DNA of 64,000 nt. Origin: Mycobacterium parmense (GTDB taxonomy: Bacteria > Actinomycetota > Actinomycetes > Mycobacteriales > Mycobacteriaceae). The position numbers and the translations under genes were made by a program. The notes under the pieces are model-generated. The model did no database searches. It was not told the DNA's origin and saw nothing but the letters and a program-made list of their open reading frames with translations. Shown in pieces: positions 25,117-33,379 of this stretch (position 1 is the first letter of the stretch; every line of letters starts with the position of its first letter). The DNA lies in assembly GCF_010730575.1 (NCBI RefSeq), contig NZ_AP022614.1, positions 62,001 to 126,000 of the forward strand, read 5' to 3'.

Positions 25117-26153
25117 TGCGGCGTGCACCTGCCCGTGGGCTGTTGCCAGATCCGCACCGTGCGCACCGGGCCACCGGGTTGCAGTCCGTTCCACTTGATC
25201 GTGAGGTCGCACAGGTAGAAGTTGACCCAGTCGCCGTAGAGGCCGATGCTGCGGCCGATCAGGTTGAGCGCGGTCGGCGTCTTGTGAATGAGGTCGCCCA
25301 GCTGGTCTTTCTGGTCGATGAGCGGCTGCTGCAGTGCCTGCAGGTAGTTGATCTCCTTGTGCAGCAGGGCCCGGTTGTCGGCCAGCAGGTCGGCGATCGT
25401 CCCGGCCGCGTTGCTGATGTGCGCGGTTCCCGCGGCGAGCGGGTCGGCGTGGTCGCGCAGCCCGGTGATCAGTCTCTCGAAATCGGCGACGGTTCGGTCG
25501 AACTCCGCCCGATGCCGAACGGTGGTGTCCAGCACGGTGTTCAGGTTCTTGACTACCTCGCCGATCGCCTGGTCGCGTTCGGCGAGCTGCGTGGTCAGTT
25601 GCGCGGTTTGGTCCAGGATGTCGTTGATGGTGCCGCCCTGCCCCTGGAACACGGTGATGATGGTCGACGCGATGGTGTTGACCTTCTGCGGGTCCAGCGC
25701 CCGGAACAGCGGCTTGAAACCGCCGATCAGCGCGTCGAGGTCCAGCGCCGGCGAGGTCCGCGCCAGCGGGATGAACCCGCCCACCGGCAACACCTTGTCG
25801 GCGCCCTCGCCCTGGCCGCGCTGTAGCTCGAGGTAGCGGTTGCCGATCAGGTCGAGATAGCGGATCTGCGCGCTCGTCGACTCGTACAGCGGTATCGAGC
25901 GGTCGACGTCGAAGTCCACCAGAACCTTTGTGCCGCCTTCGATCAGCCGCACCTTCTTGACCTTGCCGATCTCGACCCCCGAGGCGCGGACGAATTGACC
26001 GTCGCGCAGGCCGGTGGCGTTGCTGAACTCCGCCGAGTAGCTGCTGGTGGGGCTGAAGCGCATCTGGCCGAACACCACCACGATCGCGACGGTGATCATC
26101 AGCAGCACCACCGAGACGATGCAGAGTTTGACTGCGGAGCCGGCGATTCTCAT
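25113..26153 (-). CDS. Mce family protein, MceB position
   Basis: This 346-residue Mce protein has an N-terminal anchor (residues 9-30) and the Mce domain (SYSAEFSNATGLRDGQFVRASGVEIG). The middle region contains LDLIGNRYLELQRGQGEG, typical of MceB. Helical repeats follow, and the protein lacks the long Pro-rich tail of its neighbours. The ATG at 26153 overlaps the mceA stop by four bases. It is one of six subunits of the same transporter. Confidence 0.9.
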   Translation of the reverse strand: MRIAGSAVKLCIVSVVLLMITVAIVVVFGQMRFSPTSSYSAEFSNATGLRDGQFVRASGVEIGKVKKVRLIEGGTKVLVDFDVDRSIPLYESTSAQIRYLDLIGNRYLELQRGQGEGADKVLPVGGFIPLARTSPALDLDALIGGFKPLFRALDPQKVNTIASTIITVFQGQGGTINDILDQTAQLTTQLAERDQAIGEVVKNLNTVLDTTVRHRAEFDRTVADFERLITGLRDHADPLAAGTAHISNAAGTIADLLADNRALLHKEINYLQALQQPLIDQKDQLGDLIHKTPTALNLIGRSIGLYGDWVNFYLCDLTIKWNGLQPGGPVRTVRIWQQPTGRCTPQ

Positions 26154-27466
26154 GGGTTGATCGTGTTGTCCCCGACCTGGCGGCCCCAGACGTACTCGAT
26201 CGCGTACGGGGACCCGGTCTCCAAATGGTTGTACGGCGCGAGGCTGGCGCCGGTGTCGACCACGAGGGCCGGCGCCGGCCACAGATCGCGCGTGACGGCC
26301 TGCCAGCACCCCGGCGCGCCGCCGGGCCCGCCGCTGGCATTCACCCTTGGCAGATTGTCCGGGTACACATAGGGATTCGGCGCGCCGCCCACCAGCCCGG
26401 CGAGCCCGAGAAGCCCCATGGTGGCGGCGGTCCCGGTCAGCCCGGGCAAGGTCAGGATGCCCCCCAGGCCCGAGGTCAGCTCGGTCATGGTTCTCAGCGC
26501 GTAGCCGTTGCCGCCGCCTGTGGTCGCATAGGCCAACGGCTCCTCGTCGTAGTAAGCGCGGATGGTGCAGTAGATCTCGGGGCTGTAGGTGTCGAGCAGC
26601 CGCGCGGTGGGCAGCAGATCGGCCGCCCCCCGCTGTAGGTAGGGGCCGCCGCGGGTGAAGATGTCCTCGCCGGTGTTGCCCAGCCCGGTCGCAGCCAGCA
26701 GCGCGGCATCCAGGTCGGCTTCCTGCCGGTGCAGCGTGCGCGCCGTGACGACCGCGTTGTCAAGCGAGTCGAGCAGGTCGGGCGCGGCCTTGGCGTAGGT
26801 GTCGCCCAGCGCCGCGAGCTGCGCGATGTCATGGCGGATGTGCGGCATCCGGGGATTGAGATCGTCGAGGATGGCGTTGCCGTTGACGATCGACTGGCCG
26901 AACTTCTCGCCCAATCCGGTCAGGGCCTGCGCGGCGGCGGCCAGCGTCAGGTTCACCTTGACCGGATCCACCTTCTCCGCGATCGCCGTGATGGTCTCGA
27001 ACAGCGTGTTGAACTCTGTCGTCACCGATCTCGCGTCGATCACCACCTGCGGGCTGATGCGTTGCGGTGTCGGGTTTTTCGGGGAGGTCAACGAGACGTA
27101 CTTGTTGCCGAACACCGTGGTCGCTCTGATGTTGGCGTCCACGTTGGCCGGAATCAGCGGGATGTACTTCGGATTGATGTCCATGGCGAACCTGGCCGCC
27201 GGCACGCCATCGCGCCGGATCTCCGAAATATTGGACACCCGACCGATTTCGACGCCGTTGTAGGTGACTTTCGAGCCGGGATCCATCACCAGACCCGCCC
27301 GGGGGGCCACCATCGTCAGGGTCGTCTTCGGCGTCAGCTCACCCCGGAACTGCATCCACACGAACGCCAGTACCGCCGTGGCGACCGCCAGGAACCCGAC
27401 CGCCGCCGTCTTGTACGGCGGGATCCGTGGCGGGTTCGGCTTTGCGGGAGTGGTCATCGCGGTCAC
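26150..27466 (-). CDS. Mce family protein, MceA position
   Basis: This is a 438-residue Mce protein with a cytosolic Pro-rich start, a membrane anchor near residues 20-40, and the Mce domain (TTLTMVAPRAGLVMDPGSKVTYNGVEIG). The central segment contains VFGNKYVSLTSPKNP, typical of MceA. A Gly-rich segment near residues 330-360 is hydrophobic. The GTG at 27466 overlaps the yrbEB stop (GTGA); an ATG nine bases later is possible. I cannot assign it to a numbered mce locus (mce1-mce8) by eye. Confidence 0.9.
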   Translation of the reverse strand: MTAMTTPAKPNPPRIPPYKTAAVGFLAVATAVLAFVWMQFRGELTPKTTLTMVAPRAGLVMDPGSKVTYNGVEIGRVSNISEIRRDGVPAARFAMDINPKYIPLIPANVDANIRATTVFGNKYVSLTSPKNPTPQRISPQVVIDARSVTTEFNTLFETITAIAEKVDPVKVNLTLAAAAQALTGLGEKFGQSIVNGNAILDDLNPRMPHIRHDIAQLAALGDTYAKAAPDLLDSLDNAVVTARTLHRQEADLDAALLAATGLGNTGEDIFTRGGPYLQRGAADLLPTARLLDTYSPEIYCTIRAYYDEEPLAYATTGGGNGYALRTMTELTSGLGGILTLPGLTGTAATMGLLGLAGLVGGAPNPYVYPDNLPRVNASGGPGGAPGCWQAVTRDLWPAPALVVDTGASLAPYNHLETGSPYAIEYVWGRQVGDNTINP

Positions 27467-28332
27467 ACGGTGAGGTTGAAGTTCGGATTTTTGCCGTAGA
27501 CCGCCATCGCGGTCAGCACGACCACGACGACGATGGTGACCAGCGACAGCCGCATCGACCGGCCGACCGCCTCGCCGACGCCGACCGGGCCGCCGCTGGC
27601 CGTGTAGCCGTAGTAGCAGTGGGTGGTCATCACGACCACCGCGACCAGGATCACCTCCGCGAACGACCAGCCGACGTCGTTGAGCCGCAGGAAGGTGTGG
27701 AAATAGTGGTTGTAGGTGCCGGCCGACTGCCCGTAGAACACGATCGTGGTGAGCTGCGCCGACAGGAAGGCCAGGGTGATCGCCAGCGCGTAGAGCGGGA
27801 TGATGACGACGAGGCCCGCCACCACCCGGGTGGAGGCCAGGTAGGCGATCGACCTGATGCTCATCACCTCGAGTGCGTCGATCTCCTCGCTGATGCGCAT
27901 GGCCCCCAGTTCGGCGGTCGCGCCGGCTCCGACCGTGGCGGCCAGCGCCTGACCCGCCGCCACCGGCGCCACGAACCGCACGTTGACCATCGCGGCCAGA
28001 AATCCGGTGAAGGCCTCGACGCCGATGTTGCCCAGCGACGCGAAGCCCTGGATGGCGACCAGCGATCCCGCGGACAGGGTGATGAAACCGACGATGGCGG
28101 CGGTGCCGCCGGCCACGGCCATCGCGCCGGTGCCCATCCCCATCTCGGCGACCATCCGCACCAACTCCCGGTGGTAGCGGCGCAGGGCGAAGGGGATCAA
28201 CCGGATTGCGGTCAACGCGAACCAGACGATCTGCCCGATCTCGACCAGAACCCGGGCCGGAGAGTCACCTAACCGGTTGAGCGTGGTCGTCGTCCGCGGG
28301 AAGCGGACGCGCAGCGCACCGGCGGCCACCAT
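27463..28332 (-). CDS. YrbE/MlaE-type ABC permease, second copy (YrbEB)
   Basis: This 289-residue membrane permease of the MlaE/YrbE family has five to six membrane segments. It carries the family motif region GAMRISEEIDALEVMSIRSIAYLASTRVVAG around residue 150, which contacts the ATPase Mkl. The ATG at 28332 follows the yrbEA stop after one base. Together the two YrbE proteins form the membrane channel on which the Mce tube docks. The ATPase is encoded elsewhere in mycobacteria. Confidence 0.93.
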   Translation of the reverse strand: MVAAGALRVRFPRTTTTLNRLGDSPARVLVEIGQIVWFALTAIRLIPFALRRYHRELVRMVAEMGMGTGAMAVAGGTAAIVGFITLSAGSLVAIQGFASLGNIGVEAFTGFLAAMVNVRFVAPVAAGQALAATVGAGATAELGAMRISEEIDALEVMSIRSIAYLASTRVVAGLVVIIPLYALAITLAFLSAQLTTIVFYGQSAGTYNHYFHTFLRLNDVGWSFAEVILVAVVVMTTHCYYGYTASGGPVGVGEAVGRSMRLSLVTIVVVVVLTAMAVYGKNPNFNLTV

Positions 28333-28333
28333 G

Positions 28334-29128
28334 TCAGCGCCCCGTGCCGAACCGGACACCGATGGTGGTCAGCGCGGCGTTGACCGCGAACAGCGCGATG
28401 AAGCACAGGACCACCGTCTCGTTGACCGCGGTGCCCAGGCCTTTGGACCCGCCGCGCACGATCAGCCCGCGATAGCAGCCGACCAGCCCGGCGATCAGCC
28501 CGAACGTCGCGGCCTTGATCATCGCGATCACCACCTCGGGCAGGCCGGTGAGCGCCGTCAGCGTGGAGAGGTAGGCGCCGCTCGACACGTTCTGCAGGTA
28601 CACGCTGAACAGGTAGCCGCCCCCCAGGCCGACGCCGATCACGAGCCCGTTGAGCAGCACCGCGACCACGGTCGACGCGACCACCCGGGGCACCACCAGC
28701 CGGTGGATGGGATCGATGCCGAGCACCTCCATCGCATCGATCTCCTCGCGGATGGTGCGCGCGCCGAGGTCCGCGCAGATGGCGGTGCCGCCGGCACCGG
28801 CGACCACCAGCACGGTCACGATCGGGCCGAGCTGGGTGACCGCGCCGATTCCGGCGCCCGCCCCCGAGACGTCGGCGGCGCCGAACTCGGCCAGCAGGAC
28901 GTTGAGGGTGAAGATGAGCAGCACGGTTTCCGGGATCGACACCGCGATGGTGGGCAGCAGCGACACCCGCATGAGGAACCAGCCGTTCCAGATGAATTCG
29001 CGCCACTCGAACGGCTGCCGCAGGGCCTTGGCGGTCAGCATGCACATCCGGAAGAAACCCCCGGCCACCTCCAGCCCCGGACCGACATGTTTGCCGAGCC
29101 GGCCGGCGAGCACGTTCGACGTGGTCAT
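28334..29128 (-). CDS. YrbE/MlaE-type ABC permease, first copy (YrbEA)
   Basis: This is a 264-residue permease, first in the mce operon. It carries EFIWNGWFLMRVSLLPTIAVSIPETVL near residue 45 and the ATPase-contact motif LGARTIREEIDAMEVLGIDPIHRLVVPR near 130-155. The ATG at 29128 gives the family's usual length. The frame stays open far upstream, antisense to the thiolase, and that extension is not credible. The promoter must lie in the 340-base gap shared with the divergent thiolase gene. Confidence 0.92.
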   Translation of the reverse strand: MTTSNVLAGRLGKHVGPGLEVAGGFFRMCMLTAKALRQPFEWREFIWNGWFLMRVSLLPTIAVSIPETVLLIFTLNVLLAEFGAADVSGAGAGIGAVTQLGPIVTVLVVAGAGGTAICADLGARTIREEIDAMEVLGIDPIHRLVVPRVVASTVVAVLLNGLVIGVGLGGGYLFSVYLQNVSSGAYLSTLTALTGLPEVVIAMIKAATFGLIAGLVGCYRGLIVRGGSKGLGTAVNETVVLCFIALFAVNAALTTIGVRFGTGR

Positions 29129-29343
29129 CGCCAGGGTCTCCGGTGCGGCCGGCCGCAATCCTCGTCGACCCGCCCGGCCCGGGGCCGGGGGTGCTGGGAG
29201 AGATGCCGCCAAGGGGCTCGGTGAGCGGGCACCGTCAGACTGGTTGACATCGGCGTGCTCCCTTGGCGAGGTGGTCTCCTCTGGTCCGCAGAGTCCGGAC
29301 CTCAGGCGAGTCTCTCTCCGCGCATCGCCCCCCACGAGGGCAC

Positions 29344-29368
29344 TACGGCCCTCCTCGGGAGGGCCGTA
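29344..29368. repeat. Perfect inverted repeat in the divergent promoter
   Basis: Two 11-base arms (TACGGCCCTCC and its exact complement) are separated by TCG. There is no T-tract, and the site is far from any gene end. An operator, or an mRNA leader structure, is more likely than a terminator. Confidence 0.5.
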
Positions 29369-29411
29369 AGTCGCTAGCAAAGCGATCGAGATGACCCCGC
29401 CCTTCGCCCGC

Positions 29412-29423
29412 CCAACGCGTTGG
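29412..29423. promoter_or_regulatory. CCAAC-N2-GTTGG palindrome upstream of thiolase
   Basis: CCAACGCGTTGG is a perfect 12-base palindrome located 45 bases before the thiolase start. The same CCAAC-N2-GTTGG core occurs in the promoter of the SDR at 37621. A TetR-type regulator shared by these CoA-pathway genes is inferred. Confidence 0.45.
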
Positions 29424-29468
29424 TTGAGAATCGAGCGCAGAGACCAACCCGTCAAAGGAGACATCACC

Positions 29469-30617
29469 ATGGCTGAAGCCGTCATCGTCGAGGCGGTCCG
29501 CTCACCGATCGGCAAGCGCAACGGCGGACTGTCCGGGGTGCACCCGGCCGACCTGTCCGCGCAGGTCCTCAACGGCCTGGTCGAGAGGGCCGGAATCGAC
29601 CCCGAGATCGTCGACGACGTCATCTGGGGCTGCGTCATGCAGGCCGGCGAGCAGGCCCTCGATATCGGCCGCACCGCCCTGCTGGCCGCCGGCTGGCCGG
29701 AGACCGTTCCGGGTGTGACCGTCGACCGCCAGTGCGGGTCCAGCCAGCAGTCCATCCACTTCGCGGCCGCCGGGGTGGTCGCCGGGCATTACGACGTCGT
29801 GGTCGCCGGCGGCGTCGAGTCGATGTCGCGCACCCCGATGGGCTCGTCGCTGGCCAACGGCGGCCGCCCCTACCCGAAGACCTTCCTGGACCGCTACGAG
29901 GGCCAGATCCCCAACCAGGGCCTGGGCGCCGAGATGATCGCCGAGCAGTGGGGGCTGGACCGCACCGCGCTCGACGAGTTCTCGCTGGGCTCACACGAAA
30001 AGGCGGCCGCGGCACAGGATTCCGGCGCCTTCGACGACCAGATCGTGGGCATCAAGGACCAGGACGGCAATGTGGTGCTCAAGGACGAGGGCATCCGTCG
30101 CGGCACGCCGATGGAGAAGATGGCGTCGTTGAAGCCGGCGTTCAAGGAGGACGGCGTGATTCACGCCGGCAACTCCTCACAGATCTCCGACGGTGCGGCC
30201 GCGCTGCTGTTCATGTCGGCCGAGAAGGCGAAGTCGTTGGGGCTCAAGCCGATCGCGAAGGTGCACACCGCGACCCTGGCCGGCGCCGACCCGGTGATCA
30301 TGCTGACCGCGCCCATCCCGGCCACGCAGAAGGTGCTCAAGCGCTCCGGGCTGAGCATCGGCGACATCGGTGCCTACGAGGTCAACGAGGCGTTCGCGCC
30401 GGTGCCGATGGCGTGGCTGAAGGACATCGGGGCCGACGAGAAGAAGCTCAACCCCAACGGCGGCGCCATCGCGCTGGGTCACCCGCTGGGCGGCTCGGGA
30501 GCACGCATCATGACCACGCTGCTCTACCACATGCGGGACAAGGGAATTCGCTACGGCCTGCAGACGATGTGCGAGGGCGGCGGCCAGGCCAACGCCACCA
30601 TCGTGGAGCTGCTGTGA
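29469..30617 (+). CDS. Acetyl-CoA acetyltransferase / 3-ketoacyl-CoA thiolase
   Basis: This is a 382-residue thiolase of the FadA5-like group, starting AVIVEAVRSPIGKRNGGLSG. The nucleophile is Cys89 in DRQCGSSQQ. His338 lies in ALGHPLGGSGAR and the acid/base Cys368 in MCEGGGQA. It cleaves a 3-ketoacyl-CoA with CoA (or condenses two acetyl-CoA). The start ATG follows a strong AAAGGAG. It overlaps the crotonase gene by four bases, so both belong to one beta-oxidation-like operon. From memory, H37Rv has only short fragments of these two genes (Rv1135A/Rv1136); here both are intact. Confidence 0.93.
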   Translation: MAEAVIVEAVRSPIGKRNGGLSGVHPADLSAQVLNGLVERAGIDPEIVDDVIWGCVMQAGEQALDIGRTALLAAGWPETVPGVTVDRQCGSSQQSIHFAAAGVVAGHYDVVVAGGVESMSRTPMGSSLANGGRPYPKTFLDRYEGQIPNQGLGAEMIAEQWGLDRTALDEFSLGSHEKAAAAQDSGAFDDQIVGIKDQDGNVVLKDEGIRRGTPMEKMASLKPAFKEDGVIHAGNSSQISDGAAALLFMSAEKAKSLGLKPIAKVHTATLAGADPVIMLTAPIPATQKVLKRSGLSIGDIGAYEVNEAFAPVPMAWLKDIGADEKKLNPNGGAIALGHPLGGSGARIMTTLLYHMRDKGIRYGLQTMCEGGGQANATIVELL

Positions 30618-31429
30618 CGGATGCCGGCAACGGCGAGGCCCCCGCGGAACCGGCGGTCCTGGTCGAGCGACGCGGCAACGTCATGATCGTCACGATCAAC
30701 CGCCCCGAAGCCCGCAACGCGATCAACGGCGCGGTCAGCCTCGGGGTCGGTGAGGCGCTGGAGACCGCGCAGCACGACCCCGACGTGCGGGCGGTGTTGA
30801 TCACCGGGGCGGGCGACAAATCCTTCTGCGCCGGAGCGGATCTCAAGGCCATCGCGCGCCGCGAGAACCTCTACCACCCCGACCGTCCCGAGTGGGGCTT
30901 CGCCGGCTACGTGCGGCATTTCATCGACAAGCCGACCATTGCCGCGGTCAACGGCGCCGCCTTCGGCGGCGGCACCGAGATCGCGCTGGCCAGCGATCTC
31001 GTGGTGGCGGGCGAAAGCGCGAAATTCGGTCTGCCCGAAGTCAAGCGGGGACTGATCGCCGGCGCGGGCGGCGTGTTCCGGATCGCGCAGCAACTGCCCC
31101 GCAAGGTGGGGATGGAAATGCTGCTCACCGGCGATCCGATCAGCGCGGCGCAGGCCGCCGACTGGGGTTTGATCAACCAGGTCGTCCCGGACGGCACCGT
31201 GTTGCAGGCCGCGCTGGCCCTCGCGGAGCGGATCACCGGCAACGCGCCGCTGTCGGTGCAGGCCAGCAAGCGGATCGCCTACGGCGTCGACGACGGTGTC
31301 GTCGTCGACGACGAGGCGGGCTGGGCTCGGACCACCCGGGAGTTCGCCACGCTGCTGAAGACCGAGGACGCCAAGGAAGGGCCGCGGGCCTTCGCCGAGA
31401 AGCGCGAGCCCGTTTGGAAAGCGCGGTAG
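30614..31429 (+). CDS. Crotonase / enoyl-CoA hydratase family protein
   Basis: This is a 271-residue crotonase. The oxyanion-hole strands are KSFCAGADLKAI near residue 75 and GAAFGGGTEIALASDL near 115-130. PEVKRGLIAGAGG near 143 carries the acidic residues expected of a hydratase. The N-terminal 17 residues are Ala/Pro-rich and disordered. The GTG at 30614 overlaps the thiolase stop (GTGA), showing translational coupling. It most likely hydrates a 2-enoyl-CoA upstream of the thiolase step. The chain it acts on is unknown. It converges on the FAD oxidoreductase gene ten bases downstream. Confidence 0.92.
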   Translation: MTDAGNGEAPAEPAVLVERRGNVMIVTINRPEARNAINGAVSLGVGEALETAQHDPDVRAVLITGAGDKSFCAGADLKAIARRENLYHPDRPEWGFAGYVRHFIDKPTIAAVNGAAFGGGTEIALASDLVVAGESAKFGLPEVKRGLIAGAGGVFRIAQQLPRKVGMEMLLTGDPISAAQAADWGLINQVVPDGTVLQAALALAERITGNAPLSVQASKRIAYGVDDGVVVDDEAGWARTTREFATLLKTEDAKEGPRAFAEKREPVWKAR

Positions 31430-31439
31430 CAACAGGGGT

Positions 31440-32456
31440 TCAACGCGCCAGTATGTTGACCGCGCCCTGGAACGCGCCCGGCAGCATCGCGCACGCCGGC
31501 ACGATGGCGGACCGCGCCGCGCGGGGGGTGCCGGCCAGCACCAGAGCGCGGGTGAGCAGCCGGTAGTCGCGGGTCACCCGGTGCCATGCCGCCTCGTACG
31601 ACGACGGCGCGTCGGCGACTATCGCGTCGACCGCCGCGGCCGCCTGCTTGACCGCCAGGCTGATGCCCTCGCCGGTGAGCGCGTCCTCGTATCCGGCCGC
31701 GTCCCCGACCAGTAACACCCGGCCCGCGACCCGGCGGGACACCACCTGGCGCAGCGGGCCGCAGCCGCGCGCCTGTGCCCGGCCGGCCCCCTCGAGCCGC
31801 CGGGCCAGCCGCGGGAACCATGCCAGGTCGGGTCGCCCGCGGGACAGGATCGCGACGCCGACCAGGTCGGCTTCGACCGGCGTCACGTACGCCTCACCCC
31901 AGCGCGACCAGTGCACCTCGACGAACTCCGACCACGCCGGCACCCGGAAATGCCAGCGCACGCCGTAACGCCGCGGTGCGCCCGCCCTGGTTGTGATGCC
32001 GAGGGCGCGGCGGACCGGCGAATGCAGGCCGTCGGCCGCAACCATCCACCTCGCGCGCACCCCGGCGGCCGTCACTCCCCGCGCGTCCTGCCGGACGCCG
32101 GTCACCCGGGCCCGGATCCATTCGGTGTCTTGTTCTTTGGCCCGCGCCGCCAGCGCCGCGTGCAAGGTGGTGCGGCGCACACCGCGGCCCGGTCCGTTCA
32201 CGAACCGCGCCTGTGCCCGGCGGTGTTCGCTGACGTAAGCGATTCCGCGCAGGGGCATCCCGGCCGGGTCGACGCCCAGCGATGTCAGTTCGCACAGGCC
32301 GCCGGGCATCAACCCCTCGCCGCACGCCTTGTCGATCGGGCCTTCGCGCGGCTCGGCCACTATGACCGAAAGCCCTTGTGCGCGAGCGTGTAACGCGGTC
32401 GCCAGGCCCGCGGGCCCGCCGCCCGCGATCAGCAGATCGGTGTCGAAGCCCGTCAC
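31440..32456 (-). CDS. Geranylgeranyl-reductase-like FAD-dependent oxidoreductase
   Basis: This 338-residue FAD protein has the dinucleotide-binding loop LLIAGGGPAGLATALHARAQ near residues 7-26, the PxxxxCGEGL motif (KACGEGLMPGG) near 44, and the second FAD motif VLLVGDAAGYEDALTGEGI near 270. These mark the geranylgeranyl reductase / MenJ branch, which reduces prenyl double bonds or oxidises lipids. The length equals that of Rv1138c as I recall it. The GTG at 32456 overlaps the stop of the methyltransferase gene (GTGA), so the two act together. Confidence 0.88.
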   Translation of the reverse strand: MTGFDTDLLIAGGGPAGLATALHARAQGLSVIVAEPREGPIDKACGEGLMPGGLCELTSLGVDPAGMPLRGIAYVSEHRRAQARFVNGPGRGVRRTTLHAALAARAKEQDTEWIRARVTGVRQDARGVTAAGVRARWMVAADGLHSPVRRALGITTRAGAPRRYGVRWHFRVPAWSEFVEVHWSRWGEAYVTPVEADLVGVAILSRGRPDLAWFPRLARRLEGAGRAQARGCGPLRQVVSRRVAGRVLLVGDAAGYEDALTGEGISLAVKQAAAAVDAIVADAPSSYEAAWHRVTRDYRLLTRALVLAGTPRAARSAIVPACAMLPGAFQGAVNILAR

Positions 32457-32953
32457 GCGTAGCCCAACGCGGAGTTCTCGACCTGCAGCCGGACCCTCAG
32501 CAACAACGCGTTGGCCACCGTGAAGGCGGCGGCCGTCAGCCACGCCGTGTGCACCAGCGGCAGCGCGACGCCTTCGGCCACGACGGCGACGTAGTTGGGG
32601 TGGTGCAGCCATCGGTAGGGGCCCTGGCGCACCAACGGCGCCTGCGGCAGGACGATCACCCGGGTGTTCCAGCGGCGGCCCAGCGTCGTGATGCACCACC
32701 AGCGCAACCCCTGGCTGAGCGCCACGACGGCCAGCATGGGCCAGCCCAGCCACGGGAGGAACGGCCGGTGCAACGCCCACGGTTCGACGAGGCAGCCGGC
32801 CAGCAGGGCGGTGTGAATGCCCACCATCACGGGGTAGTGCGAACGACCGAACTCCCGGGCGCCCTGGGCGAACGACCATTGCGCGTTGCGGTTGGACACC
32901 ACCAGTTCGACGACGCGTTCGATCGCGACCGCCAAGACCAGTAGGTAGTACAT
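32453..32953 (-). CDS. Isoprenylcysteine carboxyl methyltransferase-family membrane protein
   Basis: This is a 166-residue membrane methyltransferase of the ICMT/YpbQ family, with four or five hydrophobic segments. The conserved SAM-binding region is RQGPYRWLHHPNYVAVVAEGVALPL near residues 110-135. Relatives partner with type III polyketide synthases and methylate alkylpyrones or alkylresorcinols (for example Bacillus BpsB). No such synthase is present in this window. The ATG at 32953 is used; a GTG three codons upstream is possible. The gene is coupled to the FAD oxidoreductase by a GTGA overlap. Confidence 0.85.
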   Translation of the reverse strand: MYYLLVLAVAIERVVELVVSNRNAQWSFAQGAREFGRSHYPVMVGIHTALLAGCLVEPWALHRPFLPWLGWPMLAVVALSQGLRWWCITTLGRRWNTRVIVLPQAPLVRQGPYRWLHHPNYVAVVAEGVALPLVHTAWLTAAAFTVANALLLRVRLQVENSALGYA

Positions 32954-33094
32954 GCCTGCCACTATTCCTCTGCGATCCGGTTGCGACGACCGATCTATCC
33001 GGTGACTGTCCCGATCACGGATAGGCCGCCGCGGCGGTTCAACCGGCAACCGCTGCCGCCGCGGCCCACGGCGGGCCGCGTTAGGGTCGAGGAT

Positions 33095-33379
33095 ATGCGG
33101 CTGCTGGTGACCGGTGCGACGGGCTGTGTGGGATCGCGGCTGGTCACCGCCCTGCTGACCGCTGGGCACCAGGTCGGGGCGGCCAACCGGGACCCCAAGC
33201 GCCTCGCGGACCTGGTCGAATCGTGGGACCACCCGAGGGTGGCGTCGGCCAGCGGCCCGCGCGACCGGGTGCCCGACCCAATGAGATTGGTCGACAACGT
33301 TCCAGGGCCGCTCGCGGGCGCGGTCCGAACCGGCCTCGACGTCGTGATCGCCCTGACCCCGAAGGTGCGCCCTGCATGA
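33095..33379 (+). pseudogene. Truncated NAD-binding (NmrA/SDR-like) N-terminal fragment
   Basis: The first 45 residues are a convincing Rossmann start: MRLLVTGATGCVGSRLVTAL with the glycine-rich loop, then ANRDPKRLADL. The following 50 residues lose family character and the frame ends at 94 residues, against 250 or more in intact members. The gene has a GAGGAT before its ATG, and its stop overlaps the next gene's ATG (ATGA). It is probably a decayed atypical SDR of the same type as 34105-35448, though a translated short protein cannot be excluded. Confidence 0.5.

Larger units (their letters stand above)
29129..29468. other. Divergent promoter region between the mce operon and thiolase
   Basis: This 340-base gap contains no supported gene. 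It holds a perfect 25-base hairpin at 29344-29368, a smaller TCGCT/AGCGA stem at 29371-29385, the CCAACGCGTTGG palindrome at 29412-29423, and the thiolase ribosome-binding site AAAGGAG just before 29469. The mce operon is read leftward from 29128 and the thiolase rightward. Confidence 0.6.

Noticed and set aside
21078..26340. Very long minus-strand open frames extending mceE and mceC upstream
   Set aside because: The extra parts cross the preceding mce genes in a wrong frame and have no family sequence. True starts are the overlapping ATG/GTG codons.
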